64,000 nt of DNA from Escallonia rubra (lineage: Eukaryota; Streptophyta; Magnoliopsida; Escalloniales; Escalloniaceae): the NCBI GenBank assembly GCA_033065855.1, contig JAVXUO010002567.1, forward strand, positions 186,001-250,000, given 5' to 3'. Within the stretch, counting starts at the first letter, position 1. Every line of letters begins with the position of its first letter. Below, one piece after another: positions 11,401 through 22,069 of the stretch. The notes under the pieces were generated by a model. The model worked only from the letters and a program-made list of their open reading frames with translations. It made no database searches and had not been told where the DNA came from. The position numbers and the translations under genes were made by a program.

Positions 11401-12330
11401 GGATCTACAATTTAAATAATACAGTTATTATCAATACAATATAAGACATATTGTATCAATACACTTTACATTATAATAAAATAAATTAAAATTCAAGTCC
11501 ACTGACATAGTGGTCCAAAAATTGGAAAAGCCTGTCAATTTTTAAAAGAAAATGTGGTCATTCCACTGTTTACTGTCAACCAAACCCCCCAATACGATCG
11601 TAAAATAGTTAAGAATCCAAAAAGTGAAGATTTCAGAAGCAAACTAGTGTCCTTTATTCCCCCAAACATAAACAGTAAACCCTACTTACACACAAACCCC
11701 CAAACGTGAAAAGTAAACCCTAATATGCACATAAACCCTTACTCCATCCAAAGTATAGGCAAACACTAAATGCAATCCAAAATATTTAAAATCAGTAACC
11801 CTAATCTTACGAACAACAATCGATTAAACATGTTATTTGCGATTGTGAAAAATATGGATACTTACCGTAATCAGGCGTATAAACTCGTATGCGAACAGAT
11901 CATCTTGCATGTCGAACGGCTCCATCGCTATGTGAATCGCCGATTGGTATGCCCGAAGGAGAATAATTGGGAAATTTGGGAATTAGGGATTTTTAATTTG
12001 TGTATGAAGGGATATGTAGAGAGAGACGACGAGGTTGTTGGAGGAAAATGATGTGTAGAGAAGATTAGGCCATATGTAGTTGACTGGAATGACATGTAAG
12101 CTTTAAGGGGTGAACATGCCATTTTGACCCTGAAAAACTAAAAGATGTCTGGTCAACAGACATTTTGACCGTCATTTGGTGATGGAAGTCAAGATTTTTG
12201 ATTTTTTGGCCCTGGGTGCCAATTTTAAAGCATTGGGGTGCCGGGTGCAATTGACTCCTAAGTATGAGGTGTAACATAAAATTAATCTGTCAGGTTAAAA
12301 TGAAGCCTAACATAGAGGCAAAGGCTTGGA
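11401..12330. other. 5' flank of MULE 1 and junction with MULE 2
   Basis: No gene is recognised. The stretch lies upstream of the minus-strand transposase and before the first coding block of the plus-strand one. It probably holds the 5' untranslated and terminal sequences of one or both elements. The part at 12090-12290 (TTTTGACC repeated, GGTGCCGGGTGCAATTGACT) looks like a transposon end, but a matching inverted copy was not found. Confidence 0.4.
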
Positions 12331-13635
12331 TGATTTTGAGGATGGTGAAGAAGATGTTCATTGAGAATATGCAGATTCAGATGTTCTTAGGAGTCCTAAT
12401 TATTCATCTGACAGAGATGAAGAGGCAGATAGTCAGAAAATGATTAAGATGCCTTGGTTTCCTAAGTTTGGAGCCCAAATAAATATGCAAAAGCCTACTT
12501 TAGGCTGGAACAATTGTTTACTAGTGCTATGGAGTTTAAAGAAACTACACAAAATTACTTATTGATGCACGAGGAACCTATATCATTCAAGAAAAATGAG
12601 ACAAGAAGAGTGAGAGCTGTTTGAAGCAAGGTTAAGGGAGAAAAATGGACAACAAGCCTATGGATGATATTTGCTCCATGTATTTCATGAACATCAATTT
12701 TTTAATTGAATCAGTGGAGGCATAACCCTAACTGGAATATATACATGTTTATGGTAGGAGTTAGAGAAGATCACCAGATATTTGTCTCTAGGACAGTGGC
12801 ATACAGAACAAAGAAGTTGGCAATGACTATTGTTGAGGGAAATCACATGGAGCAATATGAAAAACTTAAGGATTACCTGCATGAAATAGAAAGGTCAAAC
12901 CTGGCACACCAACAAAGTTGGAGTTTGAGAACGATGTTGAGGCAAGTAGAGATATCTTTGACAGGTAGTATATTTGCTATGCAGCTTGTAAGGGTGGCTT
13001 TGTTGATGGCTGAAGAAATATTTATTGGCTTTGATGGTTTTCATTTGAAAGGACCTTACAAAGGAATATTGTTAATAGTAGGTCGGAGTAGATGCAAATA
13101 ATTGCACATAGCCAATTGCATTTGCTATGGTGGAGAGTGAGAACAAGGACTCTTAGAAATGGTTCTTCAATATTCGTACAGATGACTTATTGATTGCGAA
13201 TTTTTGGAGCTGGACTTTTATTATAGAAAAGCAAAAGCGGCTTGTACCTACAATTGAAGAGGTGTTCCCTTACTATGAACATATTCTCTGTTCAGAACTT
13301 GAACTCAAATTTCAAAGGGAAGCACCAGGGTATTGGCTTGAGGGATTAATTGTAGAGATGTAAAAGGGCTACCTATGCTGACAAGTATAATGAAAAGATA
13401 GGGGAACTATTTAAAATGAGAGAGAGAGATGTAGAGCATTGGGTAAATAATTACATGTCTAATTGCATTTGCTATGGTGGAGACAAGCAAAAGGGGCTGA
13501 TACTTATAATTGAGAGTTGTTCCTTTACTATGAGCACATATTATGTGTACAACACTTGTAGTCAAACTTCAAAGGTAAGCACCAATGTATTGGCTTGAGG
13601 GATCAATTGTGGAGATGTGCAAGAGCTACCTACCC

Positions 13636-13710
13636 CACCGGCGGAGCTACACTTGTACGAGAGGGGGCTATAGCCCCCTGTCAGATTTTGAAAAAATAAA
13701 TAAATAAATA

Positions 13711-13745
<35 letters not shown>

Positions 13746-15407
13746 TTTTTTCATATTTTTCACACTTTTCACACTTTTTTGGCTTTCTCTCTCTCTTCGG
13801 CTCTCTCTCTCTCCGGCTCTTCGGCTCTCTCTTCTCAGTTCTCACCAACCGAGTACCGAGACACCGGCCGGCGCCTCACTCCGGCAGCCACGATCACGAA
13901 CCCACTTCGGCAGCCACGACGAACCCACTTCCGGCACTTCGGCTCACTCCTCCGGCACGGCGGCACCCACGACGAACGCACTTCGGCGCCTCACGGCTCA
14001 CGGTCACGGGCTCTCTCTCGTTGTCTAGATCTACGCTACTACGCCGACGGGCGACGGCGACTCTGCAACTGCAAGGACCCAGTGACCCCGGATCTATGGC
14101 GACGGCGAGTCGGCGACTTCGGTCTTCAGTCTTCACTCCAACGGTCCACCGCCGGCGGCAAGGACCCAGTGACCCCGGATCTACGCCGACGGCGAGTCGG
14201 CGACTTCGGTTGTACTGTCTTCACTCCAACAGTCCACCGGCGGCCAAAACTCCGGTGACCGGCGGCGACCGGCGACTCAGTGACAAGTATGCTCCCTCCC
14301 AAAGTGACGGCGTCAATACTGCGCAGGCTGGGGGCGGTAGAGCTACTGGAGACTGCACAAAAGGTCTGTACCACCTGGCGCAACATATGCAAGGATCCTG
14401 CCATGTGGAGGAGGAGGACCGTAGACATCCGCAATTCCCGTGAAACCAATTTAAGGCTGCACGAAGTGGAGAAGATCACGATGCACGCCGTGGATCTGAG
14501 CTGCGGACAGCTGGAGGGCATCACCATCGTGAATTTCGCCTCCGATCATCTCCTCCTCTACATTGCTAAAAGGTACATTCGGAACTTTTTATCGCGTTGT
14601 TTTGTCGCTAAAGGTGCAGTAGCGGCAGAAGTGTACCTTTTGGCGACATATGGCGGCTGCGGAAGTGAATAGGCGTTTTTCAAATTTTGTAGGTTATGGA
14701 GCTTTTGTTGTATGAAGTTCACTAAATTAACCGGAGACGCATCTATATGCAGTTATGAGTATGTTTGAGCACATCCGTGTGTACGCAGAATTGTAGCTTT
14801 TAGCGACAAATTGTGGTCTGAAATGACGGTTCCTGCAATGTCACACACACACACACACACAAAGGAAGCCACATGCGTGAGCAGTTGTTGAATTGCATTC
14901 CTCTATGGTTTCAATGACCATCGTCGGCGCCATCCACTATCACATTGTTTTTCAATCCTATCACGTGTATCAATCGAGATGCTTAGTGCGACCTAAGCTG
15001 TGTCCATTCCTGGCTTCCTTATGTTCAAAGCCTAGCTATATGCGTACATTCTTTTCTTGTAAATCATTGCTCTTGTCTGTGTACAGAGGTCATGGTGTAT
15101 GGTATGCATGTCTGGTTGTCGTATTGTTAAGCCTTTGCAAATTTTTATACACTTGCATGTAAAGGCTCAACAATGGTCACTTTGTTGCTTTTGTTGTAAT
15201 CAAAATCGTTTAGATTGATTTGCATGTTTAATGGAAATCATACCTGTGGAATTTTGGTGGGGTTTGTTGGTTAGGTATTAGGGCCACAGATGTAGTGGTT
15301 CACCATGTGACATAGGTGCACCCTTGCGTTAAATAAAAGAAGGTTGAGGCTCCTTAATTTCGATATATATTTAGCCCCCCTGAGTTGAAATCCTGGCTCC
15401 GCCCCTG
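13636..15407 (+). mobile_element. Non-autonomous hAT element carrying an F-box gene fragment
   Basis: The element starts CACCGGCGGAGC and ends CTGGCTCCGCCCCTG, whose reverse complement is CAGGGGCGGAGCCAG, a well-known plant hAT terminal repeat type. It is flanked by an exact 8-bp duplication ACCTACCC (13628-13635 and 15408-15415), as expected for hAT insertion. Subterminal GGGGGCTATAGCCCCC and TAGCCCCCCTGAG blocks add support. No transposase is present. Between the ends are a (TA)n run (13705-13742), CT-rich leader-like sequence, an 87-bp tandem repeat (from 14073 and 14160), and a host F-box exon with the start of its intron. The host site is the MULE 2 transposase. Confidence 0.9.
14289..14572 (+). 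pseudogene. Captured first exon of an F-box protein gene
   Basis: The frame runs MLPPKVTASILRRLGAVELL.. through KVCTTWRNICKDPAMW, a clear F-box (the Skp1-binding helix bundle of SCF ubiquitin ligases). It continues with HAVDLSCGQLEGI and DHLLLYIAKR, as in plant SKIP/FBL-type proteins with leucine-rich repeats. It stops being similar at AAAAG|GTACATT (14568-14579), a proper splice donor, so genomic DNA with its exon-intron border was captured. The rest of the gene is absent. In the direct frame the ORF runs into intron sequence and ends at 14672. The GC-rich leader before the ATG may also be captured. Expression is unknown. Confidence 0.8.
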
Positions 15408-16394
15408 ACCTACCCTAAGAAGTATAATAAAGAGATGGGGGACTCTTTAAAATGGACTCTAGAGCTCATGATCGGCAACATAGAGAGATGCAGATCATTG
15501 GTGCAGGGCTTTTTTTAGAACTGAGGTCAAGTTGACATCTTACTAAATAAATTATGTGAAACACCTAATGGTGTCTTGAATATCATTAAAGATAAGCCCA
15601 TTATAACAATGTTGGAAAAGATGAAGATGTACTTAATGAAGAGATCGCAAGAAAACAGACAGTAGATGAGAGAATATGATTGTGGGCATATCTGTCCAAA
15701 AATCCAAGCACTTCTAGAGAAGCTGAAGTTGCATTCTTGGATTAGCATTTTACATTAGTTTGTGAGGAGGTACCAAATAGTATGCGCAAACTAGCAGCAG
15801 TTTGATGTTAATTTAGGTGCAAAACTTGTTCATGCATGCAGGAGGTAGGACCTTATAGGGATTCTTTGTTCACATGCAATTGCTGTCATTTATAAAGTGG
15901 GAGAACAACCTGAGGACCATGTTCATCCTTGCCATTTGTACACACGCCTATGTAAAAGTTATGAGCACATCATATTCCCAGTCAATAGCCAGGATACATG
16001 GCCATGATAACGTTTACCTAATTTTTGTCCTCCAATTGTTAGAAAATAGCCAGGCCAAAGAAAAATAGGAGAAAGACAAGAGATACAAAGCAGTAAAACC
16101 CTAATATGATAAGGAAATTTCAAGATACAGTCAGGCGCAACAGGTGTCATCAAGATGGGCATGATATAAGAATCTGCACCATGGTTAAATTTTTATCCTT
16201 TTTGTTCGTTGCTTATACGTAGCTTGAATATGTTTAACCATCTATGTTAGTTTATGCAGGTCCAAGGTGAAGTAAATGCAATAACTACACCACCACAGCT
16301 GAGTGCAACAGCTGCACCATCACGGACAACTGCAGTAGCTGCACATCCAACTGCACCATCACAGCCAACTGAGACTGCTAGAAGGAGAGCCCCT

Positions 16395-16525
16395 CCCGTT
16401 AGTAAAATCCTGAGATTGTAACAAAGGCAAACCTTGGGGTCTTGGGTGTCGAGTTGTAAACTTTGGGATTTTGGATGCAATTCTTTGCCAAACACAGGGT
16501 TTACGTTGCAATTAAGCCTTCCTTT
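16395..16525 (+). repeat. Dispersed MULE-end repeat, copy 1
   Basis: The block from GTTAGTAAAATCCTGAGATT through CAAACCTTGGGGTCTTGGG to GTTGCAATTAAGCCT is repeated with about 85-90% identity by eye at 18755-18885. It directly follows the end of the MULE 2 frame, so it is probably the transposon's 3' terminal region. Confidence 0.75.
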
Positions 16526-16995
16526 TATGTGCCCACTTTGCTGTAAGAACCCGAATTTCTCCATCTTTTGGTCCCTTTTCATCATCTCAAGCTAATTTGC
16601 TTACACACGGCAGAATGGAGTGTGAACGTGAAGGGTGCAGAGGAAGAACGGTGACTCTACCACCGTTGTTGTTATCGAGTTGGGCCATGATCGTTGTGCT
16701 TCTATCAACTGAGAATGTAGAGATAAAAGGACAATTGTTTTAGACGTTGGCGACCTAGGGTGGGGCTGTATTATGTAGTAATGAATTGGGCAACGCCCAT
16801 TTTATCAATGTAAAAGTAGGGCTATGCCTAAAATTTCAATGAAATGCCATGTGTGTGTTGGTGATGTTTTCTTTTTGTTCTTTTTTTTTATTGTTAAGTG
16901 GAATAAACATAGTTAAGGAATAGAAGATTTCAAAGAGCCCTAAGCAGAGCAAGTTCTGATGCAATAACCTAAATAGTAACCAAAGCAACAACATA
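16526..16995. other. Non-coding spacer
   Basis: No reading frame of note, no terminal repeat and no RNA gene are recognised between the MULE 2 end and the next TIR element. Confidence 0.5.
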
Positions 16996-17501
16996 ATAAT
17001 TTCCTGTATGCCCCTTAAGTTTGAACTTCTACCATATTAAGTCCCTTTATCTTTTTCCTCGTGCCAGATTATTCCCTGTGGTAAAACATCTACAACAACA
17101 TCCACAAAGGCGAACCCCCAAATACATACATGAACATCCGCAAAAACAAAGCTCAGCTCGGTTGGACATTAGTGATCAATGTGATTTTGCAATTAAACAT
17201 CCAAACATAAAACAATAGAGCTTAGCTCTGAGGTACATCAGTGACCAAAATGACTTTACAAATAAACATTCTAACATCCAAAAACAGAGCTGCTCTGCAA
17301 TCCAAACATCCAAGTACAAAATACAAGCAATTCCAAATCTCAGCTCTCATTTCTACTGCCTATGCTTCTCCTAAAGGTAGTCTAACTTCCTTGAGTGGAT
17401 GGTGGTGGTCTGGAATTTTCTTCCCCTACTTCAGGGGGTGCCTAATCTGTATTGCTTTCAAGAGGGTTGCTAACATTTGCATTGGTCATATATGCACTGC
17501 T

Positions 17502-17708
17502 TTAGCCTTCTGAATTATGTGCTTGACCTTGAAAGATGAACAAATGTATTAGTACATTCCTTAAAGTAGTAATCCAGTGAGGGTTAAGTTCCAAAATACT
17601 AATTACAGTCCCAGTTAGATTCCATCTACCAAATTTACTGCAAGTCCTTCTGTTATGCCCCAATTGACCACAGTACGCGCACTTATTACTATTCTTAAAT
17701 GATTCCAA
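17502..17708 (-). pseudogene. MULE transposase C-terminal zinc-knuckle remnant
   Basis: The minus-strand frame reads KNSNKCAYCGQLGHNRRTC and then loses similarity. CX2CX4HX4C knuckles of this form end MuDR-type plant transposases. The catalytic part is replaced by low-complexity sequence, so only a stub remains. Confidence 0.7.
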
Positions 17709-18754
17709 TAATTTTGAAGGGTACTTTTGTCTTTTCAGGTCATTCTTTATATTATTTCAGCATAAGTCATATCTCAACCAACTTCAACGGCCCAGATCGA
17801 AACACGCGTCTTTATTATTTCTTTATTTTTACCTTTTCTTTTTCCTTTCCTTCTTCTCCTTCCCCGAATGCCGCTAGCTGCTCTTCCTTCTGCTCCAACC
17901 TAACTCCACCCCACCCACCCATTGTATCCTCATCATCAACCCACCAACACCATTTCAGACGACCACCCAACCACCACCCCAACATCCACCAACCATTGCC
18001 AAATCCATATATTGCACTAACCCACCAACGCTACCATCGTTGATCTACCACCATCAACCCATCACCACCACTAGCCATTGTAAAGCCCAAAGACCCCAAC
18101 TCCATCCTAATCAACCACTGTATCACCACCATGAACCCACTAACATCATTTCAAACGAACACCCAATCGCCACCACAAGACCCACCAACAACCATAGATC
18201 TGCTTAGATCTGAAGCCACCATCATAATTGAACCATCATTATTACCTGGTTGATGGTGGTGGTGGTTTGTTCATGGCAATGGTGTTTGTGCAGTAGGTAC
18301 TGCTTGTAAAAGATCTGTAGGGCTGAAGGCCGGTGGGTTCGGCATTAGAATTACCGGTGTGATGGCAGTGGGTTCATTGGCGTGATGTCAAGATACAATG
18401 GTGGGTTTATTGTTGTTGGTGGTTGTGGGTGTTAGTTATGCTACTGAGTACGAATGGTGATGGGTTATTCAGTGGTGATTGTTGGTATGGTGGTGCTGTT
18501 GGAGGTGAATGGTGGTTGTGATTTTGAATGTTGATGAAATCGAAAAGTGCTACATGGTGGCGATCAATACATGAATGAAATTTTTTATTCAAGCTATTGA
18601 TGTATAGTGGGATTACGTATTGTGGGATTACAGAATGTATGTTGGTGGTGTTTGGAGGTGGTGGGTTGGGATGGGTAGTGATGGAAGAAGAAGATGACAA
18701 ATTAATAAGAACTTATGGATTGATCATCTTACCCTTGATAACTAACGGATTTTC

Positions 18755-18885
18755 TCACGTCTGTTAGTAAAATCCTGAGATTGCAGCAGGTGGCAAACCT
18801 TGGGGTCTTGGGTGTCGAGCTGCAAACTTTGGGGGTTTGGTTGCAATTCATTGCCAAACATAGGGTTTATTATGCAATTAAGCCT
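18755..18885 (+). repeat. Dispersed MULE-end repeat, copy 2
   Basis: Second copy of the block at 16395-16525, in the same orientation, with small substitutions. It lies inside the 16996-19275 TIR element. Confidence 0.75.
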
Positions 18886-19275
18886 AAAAGGAATCTTCTT
18901 CCAAGGTTAAGATCAGTCCACGATGTCTTCAATGTTGCAATGCGCCCACAGTGGCATAGAGTATACGCCATAGGTAAGCCAACAATTCCAAGCTTATCTT
19001 CTTCTCTTCTCTGCGGCAAAATGTATATAACCAGATCTATGTATACACATATAAGGGGCATTGATTTTGGTGGGGCTTTTCCCTCCAATCTTTCGTTTTA
19101 GTGATCTTCATAATTTACCCTTGCCTTTTTGCCATTTTGAATTGTTTTAACGCCTTCCGTCCAAATATGTAGACAAAAGGTTTTACATGATACAGATTTT
19201 TATCTCAAGGACTTATCCCGCACGAGAAAAACAAAAAGGAACTTAGGGAGTTAAAAGTTCAAACTTAGGGGCATA

Positions 19276-20062
19276 TAAAAAATTACTCCTTTCTCAAATA
19301 ACACAAACAGTGGACGACAATCAGATTGAAATTCTCCTTGCACCTTTTATCCTCTTTCATTCTTCAACCTCTGCTGCTCACGTACGCTCTCACGGCCATA
19401 CAAAACCACATGCTCACTCCCAACTGAATTTAACATCCCAATGGTCTCTCTCCTCTCACGCACCACCATAACATCTCATCATTTTTATTTCCATACTTTC
19501 TTTAATCTTTTTCGTACACTCACCTGATATGTATACGTTGCATTTATGCGAGGAATGCTCTACAGGGTTCCCTTTAAGACACTTTAAGAGAAGACAAGAA
19601 CTCCTTATCTTTTTGGCACCTAAACTATGTTGGAATATCATGTTAATAAAGAATTTGTAGTGATGAAACACAGTGAAAAAGAGGTTTGGATGATCAAAGT
19701 TACACATTATGCAGATACACAACCACCATTGGCAGACTTCTCTTATGTCTGGGCATTACATGGTGCTTGGGCTGAAGGATGAACTCTCGGTCCTAAGCAT
19801 CTTTTATTTCCATGGAGAATTTTAGAGCAGAACGCTTTGAATCTCACCAATCTTTAACACGAACAGCAAAAATGCATTACTTCTACAAAATATGTTACAT
19901 CTAAACTTTAGTGTCGTATTGATGGTGTGCAAAACAGCTGTGAAGTGTCGTATTGATCGTGTCAATTGATACGATCTCAAGTTACCTCATATGGGTAAAA
20001 ATGGACCTTTTTCTCAATATAACCAAGAGAATCAATGTTGTCTAATTCAGTATGAACTCACC
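19276..20062. other. Intergenic, downstream of the PPR gene
   Basis: No gene is seen. The part next to 20062 should contain the 3' untranslated region of the minus-strand PPR gene. No polyadenylation signal could be assigned with confidence. Confidence 0.5.
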
Positions 20063-22069
20063 TCACCAGTAATCTCCGCAAGAACATACCCCATTCTTGA
20101 AATGATGAAACCTACTAGCATCCCGCAGAACAATTTCTCGGTTTTTGATCTCGGATATGTACTTGATGGCAACATGGCAATCGCTGCATACACGCAAATT
20201 CTTCATTACCCGTATTGGAATGCACTCTGGCAAGTTCAATAGAGCAAAGGCAATAGCCAATTTTTCGCTGTGGTGTGCCAAGTTGTCTTCCTTATCCTCA
20301 AGATTCATGTCATGCAAAACGGAGTCAGTATCAGGTAGATATCCCCACAACTTCATCTCTGAGGTAAGTTCTTTTAAGTACCTATGAATCTCCGTCAGCT
20401 GCGGATGTGAATTGTCAGCCATACAGAACTGGTGAACCTTATTCTTTACCTCCAACCAGCTTACACCTGGTTCCTTCTTCACCCTCCTCTCTTTCATTGC
20501 CTTCCTCACATCTGAAACATCCTGCCATCTTTTGGCCGAGGCATGAATATTTGAAAGGAGTACAAAGGACGCTGAATCGTGAGGATCAAGCCTCAGAACT
20601 TCTTCAGCGATCCTTTTCGCGGTATCTGCACTTTTATGAATTTTACAGGCAGATAGCAGAGTTTTCCATATAACTTTATCAGCCTTTATGGGCATAGATC
20701 TTATTAAAGCTTCTGCTTCATCCAAACAGCCAGACCGCCCAAGGAGATCTACCACACATGTATGGTGTTCTAATCGAGGCTCCAATCCATACTTGTGTAT
20801 CATCAAGTCAAAGAACTCAATCCCCTTATCCTTCAACCCACAGTGACTACAAGCATAAAGCAGGCTTAAAAAGGTAACATCATTTGCTTCCACTCCTTGC
20901 CGCTCCATCCTCATAAATAAATCGATGGCTTCCTGCCCTCTCCCATGAAACCCATAAGCAGACATCATCGAGCTTAAAACCACAATGTCATCATGTTCAT
21001 ACTCCAAGAAAGCTTTTACAGAATCGTCCAAACACCCACATCGAGAATACATACTAACCAACGTACTGATCACAGAAACACTAGAGTTTGCTCCAGCTTT
21101 AACCGCCTCCGCGTGAATCTGCTGGCCCTGGCCAAGTGTTGCCAACTCCGAACACGAACTGAGCACGCTCGCAAAAGTAATCTTATCGGGTCTAAAACCC
21201 GCCATCTTCATTATACTGTACTGTTCCAGAGCTCCCTCGGAACACCCATTTTGTGCTCTCCCTGCGATGAGTGTGTTGCAAGCAATCACATTACAAACCG
21301 GCATCGCCTTAATAACTCTCTCCCCCTCACCCAAACTCCCAGACTTCATGTACATATGAGCCAATGAGCTCCCCACAACCAAACTCAACTCGAAACCAGA
21401 TTTCATCACGTAAGCGTGAACCTGCCGCCCCGCTTTCAAACTCTTCAAACCCGAGCAGCCTCTAAGCAAACTACCAAGAGTGTACTCGTCCGGCTTCAAC
21501 CCCGAAAAATGCATTTCCGTGAACAAGCCCAAACCCTCCTCGTTAAACTCGAACTGGGTAAGACCCGCCACCATCGCGTTCCAACTCGCGATATTTCTCT
21601 CAGGCATTTCGTCGAAAACCTTCCTGGCATTAGCCAGATCGCCACATTGGACGTACCCATTGATCAGAATGTTACCAGACATGAAATTTCTCCTGGGCAT
21701 TACGTCGAACAGTTGGAGGGCGGTGTCCAACTCTCCCAATTTGGAGTACGTGTTCAGTAGATGATTCGAAACGAACTTGTCTGAGGAGCAACCCGACGTG
21801 ACGATAATGGAGTGGAGCTGCCTGGCGGGCCGGGCTGAGCGGGTCCGGATGCATGACTGGAGGAGGTGGGAGAAGAGGGTTGGGTCTGTCCAGATGTTTG
21901 ACTTGTGGGTCTCGAATGCTTCTTTGAGGCGGCCTTCTGAGCAGAGGCTGATAATTTCGTCGCTGATGTTGGTGGCGGTTCCGGTGGTACCTGTGGACAG
22001 AGGGCGAGGGCGAGCGGGTGGAGGGTGGTGCGACAAGAAGGTTATTGGCCTGAGGCAAGATTTGCCCAT
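20063..22069 (-). CDS. DYW-class pentatricopeptide repeat (PPR) protein, organellar RNA editing factor type
   Basis: An intronless 668-residue protein, as usual for plant PPR genes. The start chosen is the ATG at 22069 (MGKSCLRPITFLSHH); the frame is open further upstream but without an ATG. The first ~45 residues are basic and Ser/Pro/Thr-rich, fitting a mitochondrial or plastid transit peptide. PLS-type repeats follow (residues about 60-480, with GNILINGYVQCGDLANARKV, SLAHMYMKSGSLGEG and TLVSMYSRCGCLDDS). E and E+ domains come next, with the PG-box EPGVSWLEV at about 533-541. A complete DYW deaminase domain ends the protein: HSEKLAIAF (H600, E602), CSDCH (628-632), HHFKNGVCSCG and terminal DYW. 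DYW domains carry the zinc-dependent cytidine deaminase used for C-to-U editing. All its metal ligands and the catalytic Glu are present. It resembles the Arabidopsis At2g41080 type, but orthology needs an alignment. Confidence 0.93.
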   Translation of the reverse strand: MGKSCLRPITFLSHHPPPARPRPLSTGTTGTATNISDEIISLCSEGRLKEAFETHKSNIWTDPTLFSHLLQSCIRTRSARPARQLHSIIVTSGCSSDKFVSNHLLNTYSKLGELDTALQLFDVMPRRNFMSGNILINGYVQCGDLANARKVFDEMPERNIASWNAMVAGLTQFEFNEEGLGLFTEMHFSGLKPDEYTLGSLLRGCSGLKSLKAGRQVHAYVMKSGFELSLVVGSSLAHMYMKSGSLGEGERVIKAMPVCNVIACNTLIAGRAQNGCSEGALEQYSIMKMAGFRPDKITFASVLSSCSELATLGQGQQIHAEAVKAGANSSVSVISTLVSMYSRCGCLDDSVKAFLEYEHDDIVVLSSMMSAYGFHGRGQEAIDLFMRMERQGVEANDVTFLSLLYACSHCGLKDKGIEFFDLMIHKYGLEPRLEHHTCVVDLLGRSGCLDEAEALIRSMPIKADKVIWKTLLSACKIHKSADTAKRIAEEVLRLDPHDSASFVLLSNIHASAKRWQDVSDVRKAMKERRVKKEPGVSWLEVKNKVHQFCMADNSHPQLTEIHRYLKELTSEMKLWGYLPDTDSVLHDMNLEDKEDNLAHHSEKLAIAFALLNLPECIPIRVMKNLRVCSDCHVAIKYISEIKNREIVLRDASRFHHFKNGVCSCGDYW

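Larger units (their letters stand above)
12331..16430 (+). pseudogene. Second MuDR-type MULE transposase, degenerate and interrupted (MULE 2)
   Basis: Plus-strand fragments in family order are: an acidic YADSDVLRSPNYSSD block (12368-12412); the DNA-binding and early catalytic region (12706-13101, with VAYRTKKLAMTIVEGNHMEQ and FDGFHLKGPYKGILL); then a continuation with SENKDS; NIIKDKPIITMLEKMKMYLM at about 15580-15645; a C-terminal HQDGHDIRICT knuckle at 16144-16180; and a Thr/Ala/Pro-rich tail that ends at 16421. Frameshifts and stops are many. Part of the catalytic region is duplicated (13116-13420 against 13463-13630), and a hAT element is inserted at 13636-15407. It is a separate copy from MULE 1, in the opposite orientation, and not functional. 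Confidence 0.8.
16996..19275. mobile_element. MULE-like element with about 80-bp terminal inverted repeats
   Basis: The left end (16996-17075: ATGCCCCTTAAGTTTGAACTTC..TTTTTCCTCGTGCC) matches the reverse complement of the right end (19195-19275: ATGCCCCTAAGTTTGAACTTTT..TTTTTCTCGTGCGGG) over about 80 bp. Inside, on the minus strand, is only the tail of a MULE transposase with the zinc knuckle CAYCGQLGHNRRTC (17680-17639). The rest is a CCACCA/GGTGGT-rich filler (17713-18740) and a copy of the repeat at 16395. A clean 9-bp target duplication was not found, so exact borders are approximate. Confidence 0.7.
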
